A stretch of 29,049 bases of DNA from Nemertoderma westbladi (lineage: Eukaryota > Xenacoelomorpha > Nemertodermatida > Nemertodermatidae), in NCBI GenBank assembly GCA_032718475.1, contig JAUCBJ010007362.1:1-29049 (forward strand), in the 5' to 3' direction. Every line of letters starts with the position of its first letter. The first letter of the stretch is position 1. A program made the translations under genes and the position numbers. Shown piece after piece: positions 19,455 to 29,049 of the stretch. The notes below the pieces were generated by a model that was given only the letters and a program-made list of their open reading frames with translations, ran no database searches and had not been told where the DNA came from.

Positions 19455-19880
19455 TAGATTTATTGGTGTATCACATTTCGCACGTATTGTATTTACAGCT
19501 GCAATTAGTTCCAAGAGAATGTCGGTAACATCCGTAGCGGGTTTATAGTAACCTGTAATGAGTACGAGAAATGTTGTCTGGACTGCGATGATCGATGTGG
19601 ATTTATAAACAATCTGTTGCATTGTTGATATTTTTGAATTTATGGCAACTGTCAGACCTCCGGATGGGCGGCCTTTGACTCCTTTTTCACTGGGTACATT
19701 GTGGCACGTGAAGCCCGATATTACTAAATCTGTAGTCAAGGTTTCAGTTATAGTAATATATCAGATGTTTCAAATGTATCATCCATTGTTGTTTTGATCG
19801 TCGTTTGAGCTCCTTCCACATTCCATACCACAATATTTAAAGTACTACTGTTAATGTTTTGGGGACTATTTTTATTGGGG
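19455..19880 (-). pseudogene. LINE-B APE endonuclease N-terminal part
   Basis: The minus strand begins LNIVVWNVEGAQ (about 19807-19842), the first motif of APE-type LINE endonucleases. It continues TSDILL, and after a one-base frame change TETLTTDLVISGFTC, then GGLTVAINSKIS and FLVLITGYYKPATDV, and stops matching after CDTPINL at the insertion junction. Catalytic residues beyond this point (the GDFN motif) are absent because of the insertion and loss at 17836-19454. Confidence 0.8.
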
Positions 19881-19908
19881 ATCTAGAATGGTAGTTCCTG
19901 TAACAGTT

Positions 19909-20091
19909 TCAGATTGTATATAGATATGTATGTATTTGGGATACAGATATTGGTGTTTCTATAAACTGGCAGGGTAACGGTAAGGTTTCGAGCACCCTTG
20001 ACATAGGAGTATGGTTTTGTTTCCATTCAGAGTTAATTTTGTGAGAGGTGGGTGAGATGTTTCCGTGTGATTGTTGTTGGCCTGCAGTCAA
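19909..20091 (-). pseudogene. Possible 5' part of LINE-B
   Basis: A 60-codon minus-strand frame (starts TAGQQQSHGNISPTSHKINS) lies just upstream of the endonuclease. It has no recognisable domain. It may be the end of ORF1 or the start of ORF2. The 5' boundary of LINE-B is not determined; I see no further LINE coding beyond about 20100. Confidence 0.3.
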
Positions 20092-20929
20092 TCAAGGCCA
20101 ACCGAATGTGTTATTTAAATAAATCGAATCAGTACAAATATGATTAAATTAAATAGGCTTATTACTTCATTAATTTTATACTGTCACGCTACAAGAGCTA
20201 CATTATGCTATTGTCATGGAATGTTTATTTAAATTAGGTATGACACTGGGGATACCGGTAGCCATTTCTAAACAAATTATATTCAAATTGATAACAAAGC
20301 AGAAGCCCAATTAAAGCAGTAATTGAACACTAAACCTAATTCACTATGACTCTATAATCTTCGAGATTTTTTCTAGGAACACGTCTTTGTGTATTCTCCA
20401 TTGTTCTATCGTTTTATCATCGACATAGCCATTATATGCTATGTCTACGATTGTTTACCGTACACCTACTTTAGTACAGAACTCCAATAAATTGGTGTGA
20501 ATTTCATCAATATTATTTAACATTTGAGTTTTTGAGTTTTATTTTAACATTTTAACATATTTGAGTGTTTTATTAAATTAAGAGTTCCGAACCCAAATAG
20601 GTTGACATGATGTAACAAAATCATAAATAGTTCAACAGCGTTAAATACACTCGTGTAGGCGTGTCATAACACACTGAAAAGTGCTACTTTTACATAATGA
20701 TGTAAATACTTATTTAATTAAATTATTGCGAACTACTTATATGTTGAGCGCCATATAATCCGAGGTAAAAGTGCATTATAGTCCCCTTTCTGGAAGAAAT
20801 GTATTCCCTAATCTCATGTAATCTGTGTAGCAAAGCAAAATGTTAAAAATATTACTGGTTTAATTTTTCAAGCTTGACTCCTGAAAGGAATAACTGTAGG
20901 CCGTAATAAACAATTGATTCCATCTTAGT
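20092..20929. other. Intron sequence, nothing recognised
   Basis: AT-rich with no supported coding region, RNA gene or clear element boundary. It may include the decayed 5' UTR of LINE-B. Confidence 0.4.
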
Positions 20930-21720
20930 GGCCCATCGTGTTGGTTCCTGTTATATATCAGATCGGCCCACTACAATCTGACCTAGATATATTATACTCG
21001 TGGAGTGTAGCTTGGCAACTTTGTTTCAACATTAAAAAATGCAAAGTAATGCATATTGGCCATAATAACCCCGAGTTCCCTTACCATCTCGGCGAATCAG
21101 TGCTATCAGTGTCAGGGTGGGAGAAAGACTTGGGGGTGACCTTCCAAAACACCCTCACATTCGGGAAACACATTGCCACCATCGCAAAGAAAGCCAATGG
21201 AATAACTGGCCTTATTGCTCGAACCTTTAAACATCTGGACAGTGTCACGCTAGTCAACTTATTCAAAGCCCACGTGAGACCAATTCTAGAATATGCATCC
21301 CCAGTATGGTCGCCACCTTTTGGAATCTGTCCAACGTCGGGTGACCACACTATTTCCTAATCTCCGTGACTTAGCCTATCCGGAAAGATTAAAGCGACTA
21401 GGTCTCCCGACCCTTGAGTATCGCCGTTATCGCGCCGACCTGATCCAGGTGTACCGTTACCTTGCGGGTATCGACAACGCTGACTGCAGCATGTTCGATC
21501 TTTCCACGACTGGTCTACGCGGCCACTCATTCAAGCTCGAGAAACTCCGTGCTCGGCTGCTGCAGAGAAACACGACATTCCACTTCCGATTCATCGATCC
21601 CTGGAACTCGCTATCCAATGCCGTTGTAACTGCCCCCAACCTTAAAACCTTTTAACTGTTTAAAACCCGTTTGAACTCCCACTTTAAAGATTTCCCGCTT
21701 AAATTTACCCCATCATGGTG
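20930..21720 (+). pseudogene. CR1-like LINE relic, sense strand
   Basis: The plus strand encodes the region after the RT palm: LQSDLDILYSWSVAWQLCFN, then KCKVMHIGHNN, WEKDLGVTFQNTLTF, LVNLFKAHVRPILEYASPVW. After a frameshift near 21315 come ESVQRRVTTLFPNLRDLAYP, ERLKRLGLPTLEYRRYRADL and FHFRFIDPWNSLSNAVVTAP. A TAA interrupts the tail at about 21653, after which LFKTRLNSHF follows in frame. The EKDLGV, HVRPxLEYASPVW and RLKxLxLPTLExRRxRADL motifs are typical of CR1-group LINEs. It is 5'-truncated near 20930 and inactive. Confidence 0.85.
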
Positions 21721-22668
21721 GTCCATGTAAAAGTAAAATATCTTCCATAGTAACTCTTAACTTTTTACTCTTTTTACTTATTAACTTTTAATATATTTCT
21801 CGCCTTAATTATTTTTTATCACCACTTTTTAACTTTTTCTAACCTTAATTAAAACTTTAGATTACCACTTTTTAACTTTTTAACTAACTTTTTCTAACCT
21901 CTATTAAAACTTTTTTATCACCATTTAATTATACACATTAGACCTCGTTAATATTTAATATCTTAATAACTAATTGACATACTGCATTTATCTACTTTGA
22001 TCCTATATAATCGACGTTTTTAACTATGTACATTTAATAGTTTTTACTCGCGGCTTTCTGTTCTTTCTTAATTTAATTTTTAACTTTCTTTTAATTTTAA
22101 CCAAATAATTAAATATAAGTTTTAAAAATGCAACCTATAATTAAATCAAGTTTTTAAATATATAAATTTTTCTTCGTCCTATGCCTATTTGTGTAAACCA
22201 TAATTTTATTTCACGTTCGACTTTGTGTAATTTAAGATATTTTTAAGCCCTACGCTCCACAGCCATAATTTACATTACTTTTCACATGTTTTTTTTTAAG
22301 TATGATTTTATGCTACATACTTTCGTTTACGTACACTCTTATCAACTAACATTAATTAGTGCTAGGTAGTAGTAGGTAAGGTACTTAGTTTGTTTCAGTT
22401 TAAATATTTTGACAGTAGTTTTATATTATGTCTGCACAGGTGCAATAAGCTTCTGCTTCCTCCACCTCATTATTTCATTATTAAACATTAAACATATTAT
22501 GTTAAATTACTTTTGTTTCCGGATATTTCAGGAAAATCCCCATCTTTGTCGAATATTAATACCCAATTCCCATAATTATGGGTCTCTTATTAACCAACAC
22601 TTTAGACTCGACAAATGCTACCGTATTGATAGATTTAATAAATCAATTACTTATGATTGTCTCCCCAG
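21721..22668. other. 3' end of intron: CR1 tail region and acceptor
   Basis: To about 22150 the sequence is highly AT-rich with repeated TTAACTTTTT words, plausibly the degraded 3' UTR of the CR1-like relic. The rest is unremarkable AT-rich intron. It ends with the CHD splice acceptor (TTGTCTCCCCAG, 22657-22668). Short open frames here are not supported. Confidence 0.5.
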
Positions 22669-25113
22669 GTGAAAGTTTATCGACTTATAACTCGCAACAG
22701 TTACGAACGACAGATGTTCGACAAAGCGAGCCTCAAGTTGGCCTTGGACCACGCGGTGCTGCAGTCCAACGCTTCCACGTCCTCCGTACGGCCGCAGGAG
22801 GCGCTAACTAAAGTCGAGATCGAGGAGATTCTCCGGAAGGGCGCCTACGGGTCGGTGATGGACGACGAGGAAGCGGCGGAAGGGTTCTGCGAGGAGGACA
22901 TAGACCAGATCCTACAGAGGAGGACCACTAAACTCATTATAGGTACGGAAGGTAAGGGTTCCACGTTCGCGAAGGCGACGTTCAGCGGCTCCAACAACCG
23001 GCGGGATATCGACATAAAGGACCCCGACTTCTGGCAGAAGTGGGCGCACATCGCGGACATCGACGTCTCCGTCGACGCCAAGTCGCCCATCGTCGACGAA
23101 CCGCGGCAACGACGGCAGACGCGTCGGTTCGGCGACGCGGAGGACGCCGCCGAGTTCGTCGCTACGAGTCCCGGAGGCTCGGAGGAGTCGGCGCGGATCC
23201 GGAAGCGGCCGCGGGTTGGAGGCGTGACGGAGTCGGCGAACGGGGCGGATCCCGCGTCGTGGAACCGCCGGGAGACCGGCGCGTTCTACCGGGTCCTCTC
23301 GACCTACGGCCTCCTCCGAGACCCAGGGAGCGGCGCCCTCGACTGGTCCGTGTTCCGGGACCTCGCCAGTCTGCCGCGCCGACGGGACCTCGATCTGGCG
23401 CGCTACTACGCGGCGTTCCGCGCCATGTGCGACCGGGTGTGTGGGATCGACGCGGAGGGGGAGGCGGTGGAGCCGATCTCGGAGAAGCGCGCCCAGCGGT
23501 GCGTCGCGCGGGTCGAGTTGCTGCGACGGGTTCGCGAGACGGTGGCCCCGCATCCCCGATTCGAGGAACTCATCGCGCAGTGCCGGCCGGACGCGGACCT
23601 CCCCGGGTGGTGGTGCGTCGGTCGCCACGACAGGGACCTCGTCAAGGGAGCCACGTGTTACGGCCTCCATCGCACTGAGTCGAACTTTCTTAACGACCCC
23701 GAACTCTCGTTCGGAGAGTTGCTGACCGACAAACAGACGGCAGACTACACAACCGGCGACCTGATCCCCTCGGCGACCCACTTACAGACTGCCGACACAG
23801 TGTCTGCTGACTCTCCTATATCTGACTCGAAATCTACCGACAAACTTTCGACGTCAAAAAGTGTCGTGAAAGGGATAGTTTCGTCTCAATCGCAACATCA
23901 ATCCCCTTCCAATATATCAAAGGTAGAGAATCCAGCGCCACCTAACGGCGAGGTAGAGAATCCAGCGCCATCTAACGGCGAGGAAGAGAACCCAACGCCA
24001 TCAAACGGCGAGGTAGAGAATCCAAGGCCATCTATCGACAGGGTTGGGAATACACCTCGAACTGAAGGCGAGGTTGATAGACTCGAACAGAAACCGACGG
24101 ACCTCGAACCATCGGGTTCCCTAAACTGGCCGAAGGACAGAGTTCTCGCGCTCCGGCTACACAAGATAGCCGATCTGTTCGAGACCGGCTGCTGGCTGGA
24201 AGCCAAGCCAGTCGATGACTCTCCGATCCCGCTAGAGGGCGTCGATAGACTGGCGACCAAGTCCCAGAGCTCCACGCCGGCGGATCCCCCAGTCGTCGTC
24301 GGCGACGGTTCCCTATCAACCAACGGGTACACAACGGTGGTGGACTCGTGGTTGGAGTTGCTCCAGACTCAGCAGTACATGCAACTCCAGCAGATGGCGC
24401 TGTACCAGGCGCAGTACCTAGCGGCGACGGGAGCGGGGGGCGGGGTCTACTACAACGGGGTCACCGACTCGCCGTACGGGGTCACCGCCAGCCAATCACC
24501 GTCGACCCCCGGCGGCCAACCCGCCCGGTCGCCGTCGCCGTTGAACCTAACGACCCGCCCCGTCCCTCCCCGGGGCGTCGGGTCCCCGCTGGTTAACGGC
24601 TCGCAGTCCCCCTGCAATCCCGCCCCGGACCAGGACCAACCCTTGGACTTAACTCTTCCTCGTCGTCATGGCAGCACCAAGTCGCTAGTTGGTAGCAGCA
24701 GCCAGCCGTTGCTAGGCAGCAACCAATCATCGATCCCCTTCCAGCAGTACTTGAACCACCCCGGTGCTCCTTCCTACCACATTCCATCGCCGACTAGCGG
24801 GCTGTTTGCGAAACGTTCCTTCCTAGACTCAGCGCCATCTACCTACCATTACGGGAAACCGCCGGCGAAACGGGGTCGGAAATCGTTCGACCCCCGGAAA
24901 CTCGACCTGCACAACATCACGGGGTTGGAGCGAGTCTCGTTGATCAACCAGACCACAGGTCATCGGATCGCTGGTAAGGACGCCCCCAGACTAAAGGAAC
25001 TCAAGTATTTCCTGGACTTGTACCCGGAATACGAGATCCCCTCGGAATGGAGGGAGATTGTTATTAATCACGGACACCTTCCGGACACCTACCACCACAG
25101 GATTCTGCAATAA
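22669..25113 (+). CDS. CHD7-like: CHD6-9 type chromodomain helicase, exon 2 (residues 763-1576)
   Basis: This is the C-terminal half of the remodeller. It opens with VKVYRLITRNSYERQMFDKA, the end of the SNF2 helicase lobe. Then come conserved CHD6-9 blocks: EIEEILRKGAYG, FCEEDIDQILQRRT, EGKGSTFAKATFS and DPDFWQKWAHIADI. The SANT/SLIDE-like region begins about residue 958 (WNRRETGAFYRVLSTYG) and runs through EPISEKRAQRCVARVELLRR, then WWCVGRHDRDLVKGA and LNDPELSF. A disordered Ser/Pro-rich stretch holds a 10-residue tandem repeat and PLDLT (1420-1424), a CtBP-type motif. A BRK domain lies at about 1516-1556 (VSLINQTTGHRIAGKDAP and KELKYFLDLYPEYEIP). The TAA ends the protein 20 residues later. 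At 1576 residues it is shorter than vertebrate CHD6-9 and has one recognisable BRK copy. The central part is very GC-rich. The exon joins exon 1 in phase 0. Confidence 0.95.
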   Translation: MKVYRLITRNSYERQMFDKASLKLALDHAVLQSNASTSSVRPQEALTKVEIEEILRKGAYGSVMDDEEAAEGFCEEDIDQILQRRTTKLIIGTEGKGSTFAKATFSGSNNRRDIDIKDPDFWQKWAHIADIDVSVDAKSPIVDEPRQRRQTRRFGDAEDAAEFVATSPGGSEESARIRKRPRVGGVTESANGADPASWNRRETGAFYRVLSTYGLLRDPGSGALDWSVFRDLASLPRRRDLDLARYYAAFRAMCDRVCGIDAEGEAVEPISEKRAQRCVARVELLRRVRETVAPHPRFEELIAQCRPDADLPGWWCVGRHDRDLVKGATCYGLHRTESNFLNDPELSFGELLTDKQTADYTTGDLIPSATHLQTADTVSADSPISDSKSTDKLSTSKSVVKGIVSSQSQHQSPSNISKVENPAPPNGEVENPAPSNGEEENPTPSNGEVENPRPSIDRVGNTPRTEGEVDRLEQKPTDLEPSGSLNWPKDRVLALRLHKIADLFETGCWLEAKPVDDSPIPLEGVDRLATKSQSSTPADPPVVVGDGSLSTNGYTTVVDSWLELLQTQQYMQLQQMALYQAQYLAATGAGGGVYYNGVTDSPYGVTASQSPSTPGGQPARSPSPLNLTTRPVPPRGVGSPLVNGSQSPCNPAPDQDQPLDLTLPRRHGSTKSLVGSSSQPLLGSNQSSIPFQQYLNHPGAPSYHIPSPTSGLFAKRSFLDSAPSTYHYGKPPAKRGRKSFDPRKLDLHNITGLERVSLINQTTGHRIAGKDAPRLKELKYFLDLYPEYEIPSEWREIVINHGHLPDTYHHRILQ
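23923..24042 (+). repeat. 30-bp coding tandem repeat in CHD
   Basis: Four copies of a 30-bp unit encode VENPAPPNGE, VENPAPSNGE, EENPTPSNGE and VENPRPSIDR, with a fainter fifth (VGNTPRTEGE, 24043-24072). It lies in the disordered region between the SANT-like region and the CtBP-type motif. Frame is preserved because 30 is a multiple of three. Confidence 0.9.
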
Positions 25114-25502
25114 ACTAATTAGTATTTAGATTTTAAATTATTCGCAGTTTTTTAAAGTTGCAAGGGGTTTGTCAGCGGCAGTAACGAGACTTACTTTTAC
25201 TCTCGCAAGCAATCAGTTTCAGTCCATTTAGAATCATTTTTCAATTTATAGTTTCGGAAGTAAATAAATATATAACATTTTCAGTGCTGAGGAAACACCC
25301 CGGGAACTGATAGTTCGGTACAAATAGAACGGAAGTGAACCTCTGCTCTTTGGAAGACGGTTTGTTTAAGGTCCCAGGTTCGAAACCAGGTCTCAGCATT
25401 AATTTTTCGACAAGTTCATTCATTCCCACCCATATCGGTTCTATTTTTACCTCAGAGTAAGGTTTCACCCAGTAGGTTTCGTCGTCCTTCCATATCAATA
25501 AA
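25109..25502 (+). terminator. Candidate poly(A) signals of the CHD gene
   Basis: AATAAA occurs at 25109-25114 (overlapping the stop codon, so unlikely to be the working one), 25263-25268 and 25497-25502. The second and third are plausible 3'-end signals. The actual cleavage site cannot be read from sequence alone. Confidence 0.35.
25285..25398 (+). other. tRNA-like relic, possibly SINE-derived
   Basis: GGTTCGAAACC (25376-25386) matches the pol III B-box consensus. TGCTGAG (25285-25291) pairs perfectly with CTCAGCA (25392-25398) like an acceptor stem, and a T5 run follows. The spacing (114 nt) is long, the T-stem has a central A-A mismatch and no proper D-arm is found, so it is not a working tRNA. 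A tRNA-derived repeat is the best reading. Confidence 0.35.
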
Positions 25503-25867
25503 TCTCATCGCTTTAATATCCTTATCGTACTTGCGAGTTTATGTTTTGTAATAATCAGCAATGGTTCATTTATTTATAGACTTTATTTTCGTAATTGCCT
25601 AACTTTTTTTTATTGGATCTCTTCGTAGAGTTATCATTATTGTGAAGACAAGTTCATTTGATTATATTTCTTCCACTTGAATCTCCTACCGTAACAATAA
25701 ATACTTACTGTAGTTCATAACTGTTAAAACTATTTTCCACAATTAATTGAATTGAATTTCCACTTTTCCATTATGTCAGTGTTCGGTTTTTTTTAAATAA
25801 TGTATGTGACTTATTGTGCTCTATGGTCTACGTCATAAATTCGGATTTACAAAATAGCGGGAAAATA

Positions 25868-27316
25868 TAGTATCGGTACTACAAAATATACTATCTGTAC
25901 TATCAACGTATACTATCTGTACTACCAAAATATTATATCGGTATTACTAAAATATACTATCGGTATTACTAAAATATACTATCGGTTCTTATCAAAATGT
26001 ACTATTGGTATTACTTAAATTTACTATCGGTTTTTTTCAAAATATACTATCGGTACAACCAAAATTTACTATCGGTTCTTATCAAAATATACTATCAGTA
26101 TTACTTAATATACTATCGGTACTACCAAAATTTACTATCGGTACTACCAAAATTTTCTATCGGTACTACCAAAATTTACTATCAGTACTATCAAAATACT
26201 CTATCGGTACTACCAAAATTTACTATCGGTACTACCAAAATTTACTATCAGTACTATCAAAATACTCTATCGGTGCTACCAAAATATACTATCGGTACTA
26301 CCAAAATATCTATCGGTATTACTAAAATATACTATCGGTTCTTATGAAAATATACTATTAGTACTACCAAAATATACTTTCGGTACTATCAAAATACTAT
26401 CGGTACTATCAAAATACTATCGGTACTATCAAAATATACTATCGGTACTATCAAAATATCTATCGGTCAGTTCTTATAAAAATATACTATCAGTACTACC
26501 AACATATACTTTCGGTACTATCAAAATACTATCGGTACTATCAAAATACTATCGGTACTATCAAAATACTCTATCGGTACTACCAAAATATACTATCAGT
26601 ACTACCAAAATACTATCGGAACTATCAAAATATACTATCGGTACTAACAAAATACTATCGGTACTATCAAAATATAATATTGGTACTATCAAAATACTAT
26701 TGGTACTATCAAAATACTATCGGTACTATCAAAATATACTATCGGTACTATCAAAATTCTATTGGTATTATCAAAACACTATCGGTTCTTATCAAAATAT
26801 ACTATCGGTATTACTAAAATATACTCTCGGTACTACCAAAATACTCTATCGGTACTACCAAAATATACTATCGGTACTATCAAAGTATACTATCGGTACT
26901 ACCAAATTATATATCAGTATTACTAAAATATACTATCGGTTCTTATCAAAATATACTATCGGTTCTTATGAACATATACTATCAGTACTACCAAAATATA
27001 CTTTCGGTACTATCAAAATACTATCGGTACTATCAAAATATTATCCGTACTATGAAAATATACTATCGGTACTATCAAAATACTATCGATACTATCGGTA
27101 CTACCAACATATCTATCGGTACTATCAAAATATACTATCACTATCGGTACTATCAAAATACTATCAGTACTATCAAAATATACTATCGGTCCTTATCAAA
27201 ATATACTATCGGTTCTTATGAACATATACTATCAGTACTACCAAAATATCTATCGGTACTATCAAAATATACTATCAGTACTATCAAAATACTATCAGTA
27301 CTATCAAAATATACTA
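25868..27316 (+). repeat. 20-22-bp AT-rich satellite, ~1.45 kb
   Basis: About 65-70 tandem units of the form ACTATCGGTACTATCAAAAT, with 22-bp variants (extra TA or TT) and CCAAAA/TCAAAA alternation. It starts about 750 bp past the CHD stop codon. The open frames running through it (Tyr/Ser/Ile-rich) are repeat artefacts. Confidence 0.95.
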
Positions 27317-28597
27317 TCGGCTTGTAAGTAGAGTTTCCTACACCGGTGTTAACTGTCCAAAAATCATGGAACTATTATTTCAATCAATACTAATTATTTC
27401 TTACTTATTAATTAATCGGTACAATGATATATGATATAGATTATATGTGCCTATATATAGTAAATTAAGTATTTGACCTCTTTGACTTCTACATTGTCAT
27501 ATTTTTTTATTATACAGTATTTACTGTCTCTCTGTTTATATGTGTATGTATTGTTTGTATAATAAATAGCCCCTGTTTCAGCCTGTTCTGTAACTTTTAC
27601 GCTAAATATTATGTATTAATTTCATTCAATGGTAATGTCTTATATGCACTTACTCTAATGAGGTCAATATATGTCTCAAAAACGTACAGAGTATTATTAT
27701 TATATTGGGTTTCTTTATAATCTCTGCCGTACAATGTAAAATGACCTTAAGTTGCATTTTTTCAAAATTCACTTTTTCACTCTTTCTGGGTCTAAAAAAT
27801 GCGCTCTATCTAATGGTATAATCGAGAACACCGTATCTACTTTAGTTCTCGAGATATGCAATGTAGAACGGCCGTAAGTTACAAAGGAAAAAGACTAAGT
27901 CACTTAAATTTTCGCGAAAAAACCGTAAGTCAACAAGACCTGCCAGAGTATTGTCATTGCATAGATAATAAGAAAACGCACATACGGTTTTTTTGAAATA
28001 TGTATTTACATACAGGTTGTATAATGCAAAAACACCTTAAGTATGGTACAAAAATTACCCTGAAGTCAAAATATTAATGAAAAGTCAAAAATAATTACGT
28101 AGATTCCCACCCCCAATTGCGTAGGGTTATAAAAAATTAGTAATTTATGGACATTTTAAACCAACAATCGGAAGGAAAACAGTAATTTGCGTTTTACTCA
28201 AATGACTTTTTGTGACTTGCGGTTTTTTTACATTGCACGGCAGATCTGGTGTAAATGCTACCCGAATCCTGTATCTAAACAGAGAAGAATTCAAAACTGA
28301 TGTACACTGCACGTCAAATAGTCTGCGCAGGGCTATTTGAATCAATTACTGTTTAATTAAGAATATTATAAAAAATGTTAATGGAGGTAAACTTAATCAT
28401 TTGTTTTTATATAAATTGGAAAATTAAAATATTATACTTCACTTACATAACTTAACATTATTTTATTCCATTTGTTTTAATTGTAAGCGGATTCAATTCC
28501 ACTTCATTACCCACCAGAAAATGGGACTAGTGGCATTTTCAGCAATATGTTGGAGATACAAGATTACCAATATCAATCTCGTATCATAACCAACATT
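27317..28597. other. No gene recognised
   Basis: AT-rich. CTTAAGT/CGTAAGT words recur between 27740 and 28050, which may mark an old non-autonomous repeat, but I could not define its ends. A 66-codon minus-strand frame (28145-28345) shows no domain and is not supported. Confidence 0.4.
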
Positions 28598-28722
28598 GGG
28601 GGGGGGGGGGGGGGGGGGGGCAACACAAGCCCCGAAGCCACATAGAAAGGAAGGTTAGAGGTCAAACCACCTCGGTAGGAACACAGCTAGTAGAGGCTAG
28701 CAGCGGGGGGGGGGGGGGGGGG
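28598..28722 (+). repeat. Paired G23 and G18 runs
   Basis: G23 at 28598-28620 and G18 at 28705-28722, separated by 84 bases of mixed sequence. Both are on the plus strand. Confidence 0.9.
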
Positions 28723-29049
28723 AACACTCCCAGAGAGTGCCAAGGTAAAGAGTAGTATATTAGCCAATAGAGGGGAGGGAAGCAAGTGATAGGGAACAGG
28801 AAAGCATCCATTGGGTAGAAGGCCAAAGTAGAGTAGGAAGTGAAGCAATATTCAGTGTATCAGTTATATATTATCAGATTGTTGGATTGGTATAATCAGT
28901 TGTGTTACTCAGTTTGGTGCAGACCGGTAATAATTATTGACCGTCATTGGCACTATCATACCGGTAACCAGTTTATCTGTATTTCTGCTGTTATTCACTG
29001 TGCTATCATCGGACATTTTTCTAACATCGAGAGACAACAGTAACTCTAT
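28723..29049. other. Window end, nothing recognised
   Basis: No coding region or repeat could be supported. The short open frame at 28840-29043 has no recognisable motif. Confidence 0.4.

Larger units (their letters stand above)
9975..20091 (-). mobile_element. LINE-B, minus strand, multiply interrupted
   Basis: This is a composite reconstruction. ORF2 pieces run on the minus strand: APE endonuclease start (19455-19880), endonuclease end (17419-17834) and RT (15690-17418). About 280 bp of AT-rich 3' sequence (15411-15689) follow the stop. The foldback insertion (10497-15408) comes next, and more AT-rich 3' sequence (9975-10494) then ends in an AATACCAATACC tail, a typical LINE terminus. The coding parts are clear. 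Assigning 9975-10494 to the same element is an inference from the order, the TA target site and the tail. Frameshifts and a stop in ORF2 make it inactive. Confidence 0.6.
9585..22668 (+). other. CHD intron, 13,084 bp, phase 0
   Basis: The donor is CAG|GTGGGT at 9584/9585. The acceptor is TTGTCTCCCCAG|GTG at 22668/22669, with a pyrimidine tract. Splicing joins [10 protein letters not shown] to VKVYRLITRNSYERQ, exactly the continuous sequence expected across this region in CHD/SNF2 proteins. Reading through the donor would add 32 unrelated residues before a stop at 9681-9683. The intron holds all the nested mobile elements and the ribozyme described in separate entries. Confidence 0.95.

Noticed and set aside
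22845-24787. Arg/Gly-rich ORFs overlapping CHD exon 2
   Set aside because: Shadow frames in a GC-rich coding exon.
25285-25398. Functional tRNA gene
   Set aside because: B box, possible acceptor pair and T run are present, but there is no D-arm, the T-stem is mismatched and the length is wrong.
25997-27327. Tyr/Ile-rich ORFs of 106-173 codons
   Set aside because: They are produced by the satellite, whose units happen to lack stops in some frames.

Overview
The window is nuclear DNA of a metazoan, most likely a marine invertebrate. It is AT-rich and full of degenerate LINEs, inverted-repeat elements and minisatellites, and it holds one conserved spliced gene: a CHD6-9 (kismet/CHD7-type) chromatin remodeller. 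I cannot name the species.

Layout. 1-4750: a repeat patchwork. Two copies of a 19-bp minisatellite abut pieces of a LINE reverse transcriptase (LINE-A, minus strand), which is itself split by a CR1-like LINE 3' end with a 6-bp target duplication. A small element with about 50-bp inverted repeats lies between the two arrays. 4751-7298: no recognisable gene; a G25 run, diverged ~200-bp repeats and an AGGCCT/ACCGGT-rich stretch lead up to the gene. 7299-9584: CHD exon 1 (tandem chromodomains and nearly the whole SNF2 helicase). 9585-22668: one 13.1-kb phase-0 intron. 22669-25113: CHD exon 2 (end of helicase, conserved CHD6-9 region with SANT-like domain, disordered region with a CtBP-type motif, BRK domain, stop). 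The exons join in frame to a 1576-residue protein. 25114-29049: 3' flank with poly(A) signal candidates, a tRNA-like relic, a 1.4-kb 20-22-bp satellite and G runs.

The intron is a nest of elements. About 300 nt past the splice donor is a sequence that folds as a complete type I hammerhead ribozyme, sense to the CHD transcript. Next comes a minus-strand LINE (LINE-B, about 9975-20091). It is interrupted in its 3' region by a palindromic foldback element with TA target duplication (10497-15408). That element carries in its loop a second, related foldback element (10979-15004). The inner foldback carries in one arm an RT-coding retroelement (11576-14697). This retroelement has an open 896-codon ORF with an N-terminal Cys cluster, an in-frame 24-bp minisatellite between RT motifs B and C, a 41-bp tandem repeat upstream of the ATG, and a stop codon supplied by the host element. 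LINE-B is also broken in its endonuclease by a 1.6-kb insertion with inverted termini (17836-19454). A second, sense-strand CR1-like LINE relic lies at 20930-21720.

The observations most worth a second look are the hammerhead ribozyme, the nested foldbacks, and the structure of the RT ORF. All identifications come from reading motifs and base pairing by eye; no database search was run.
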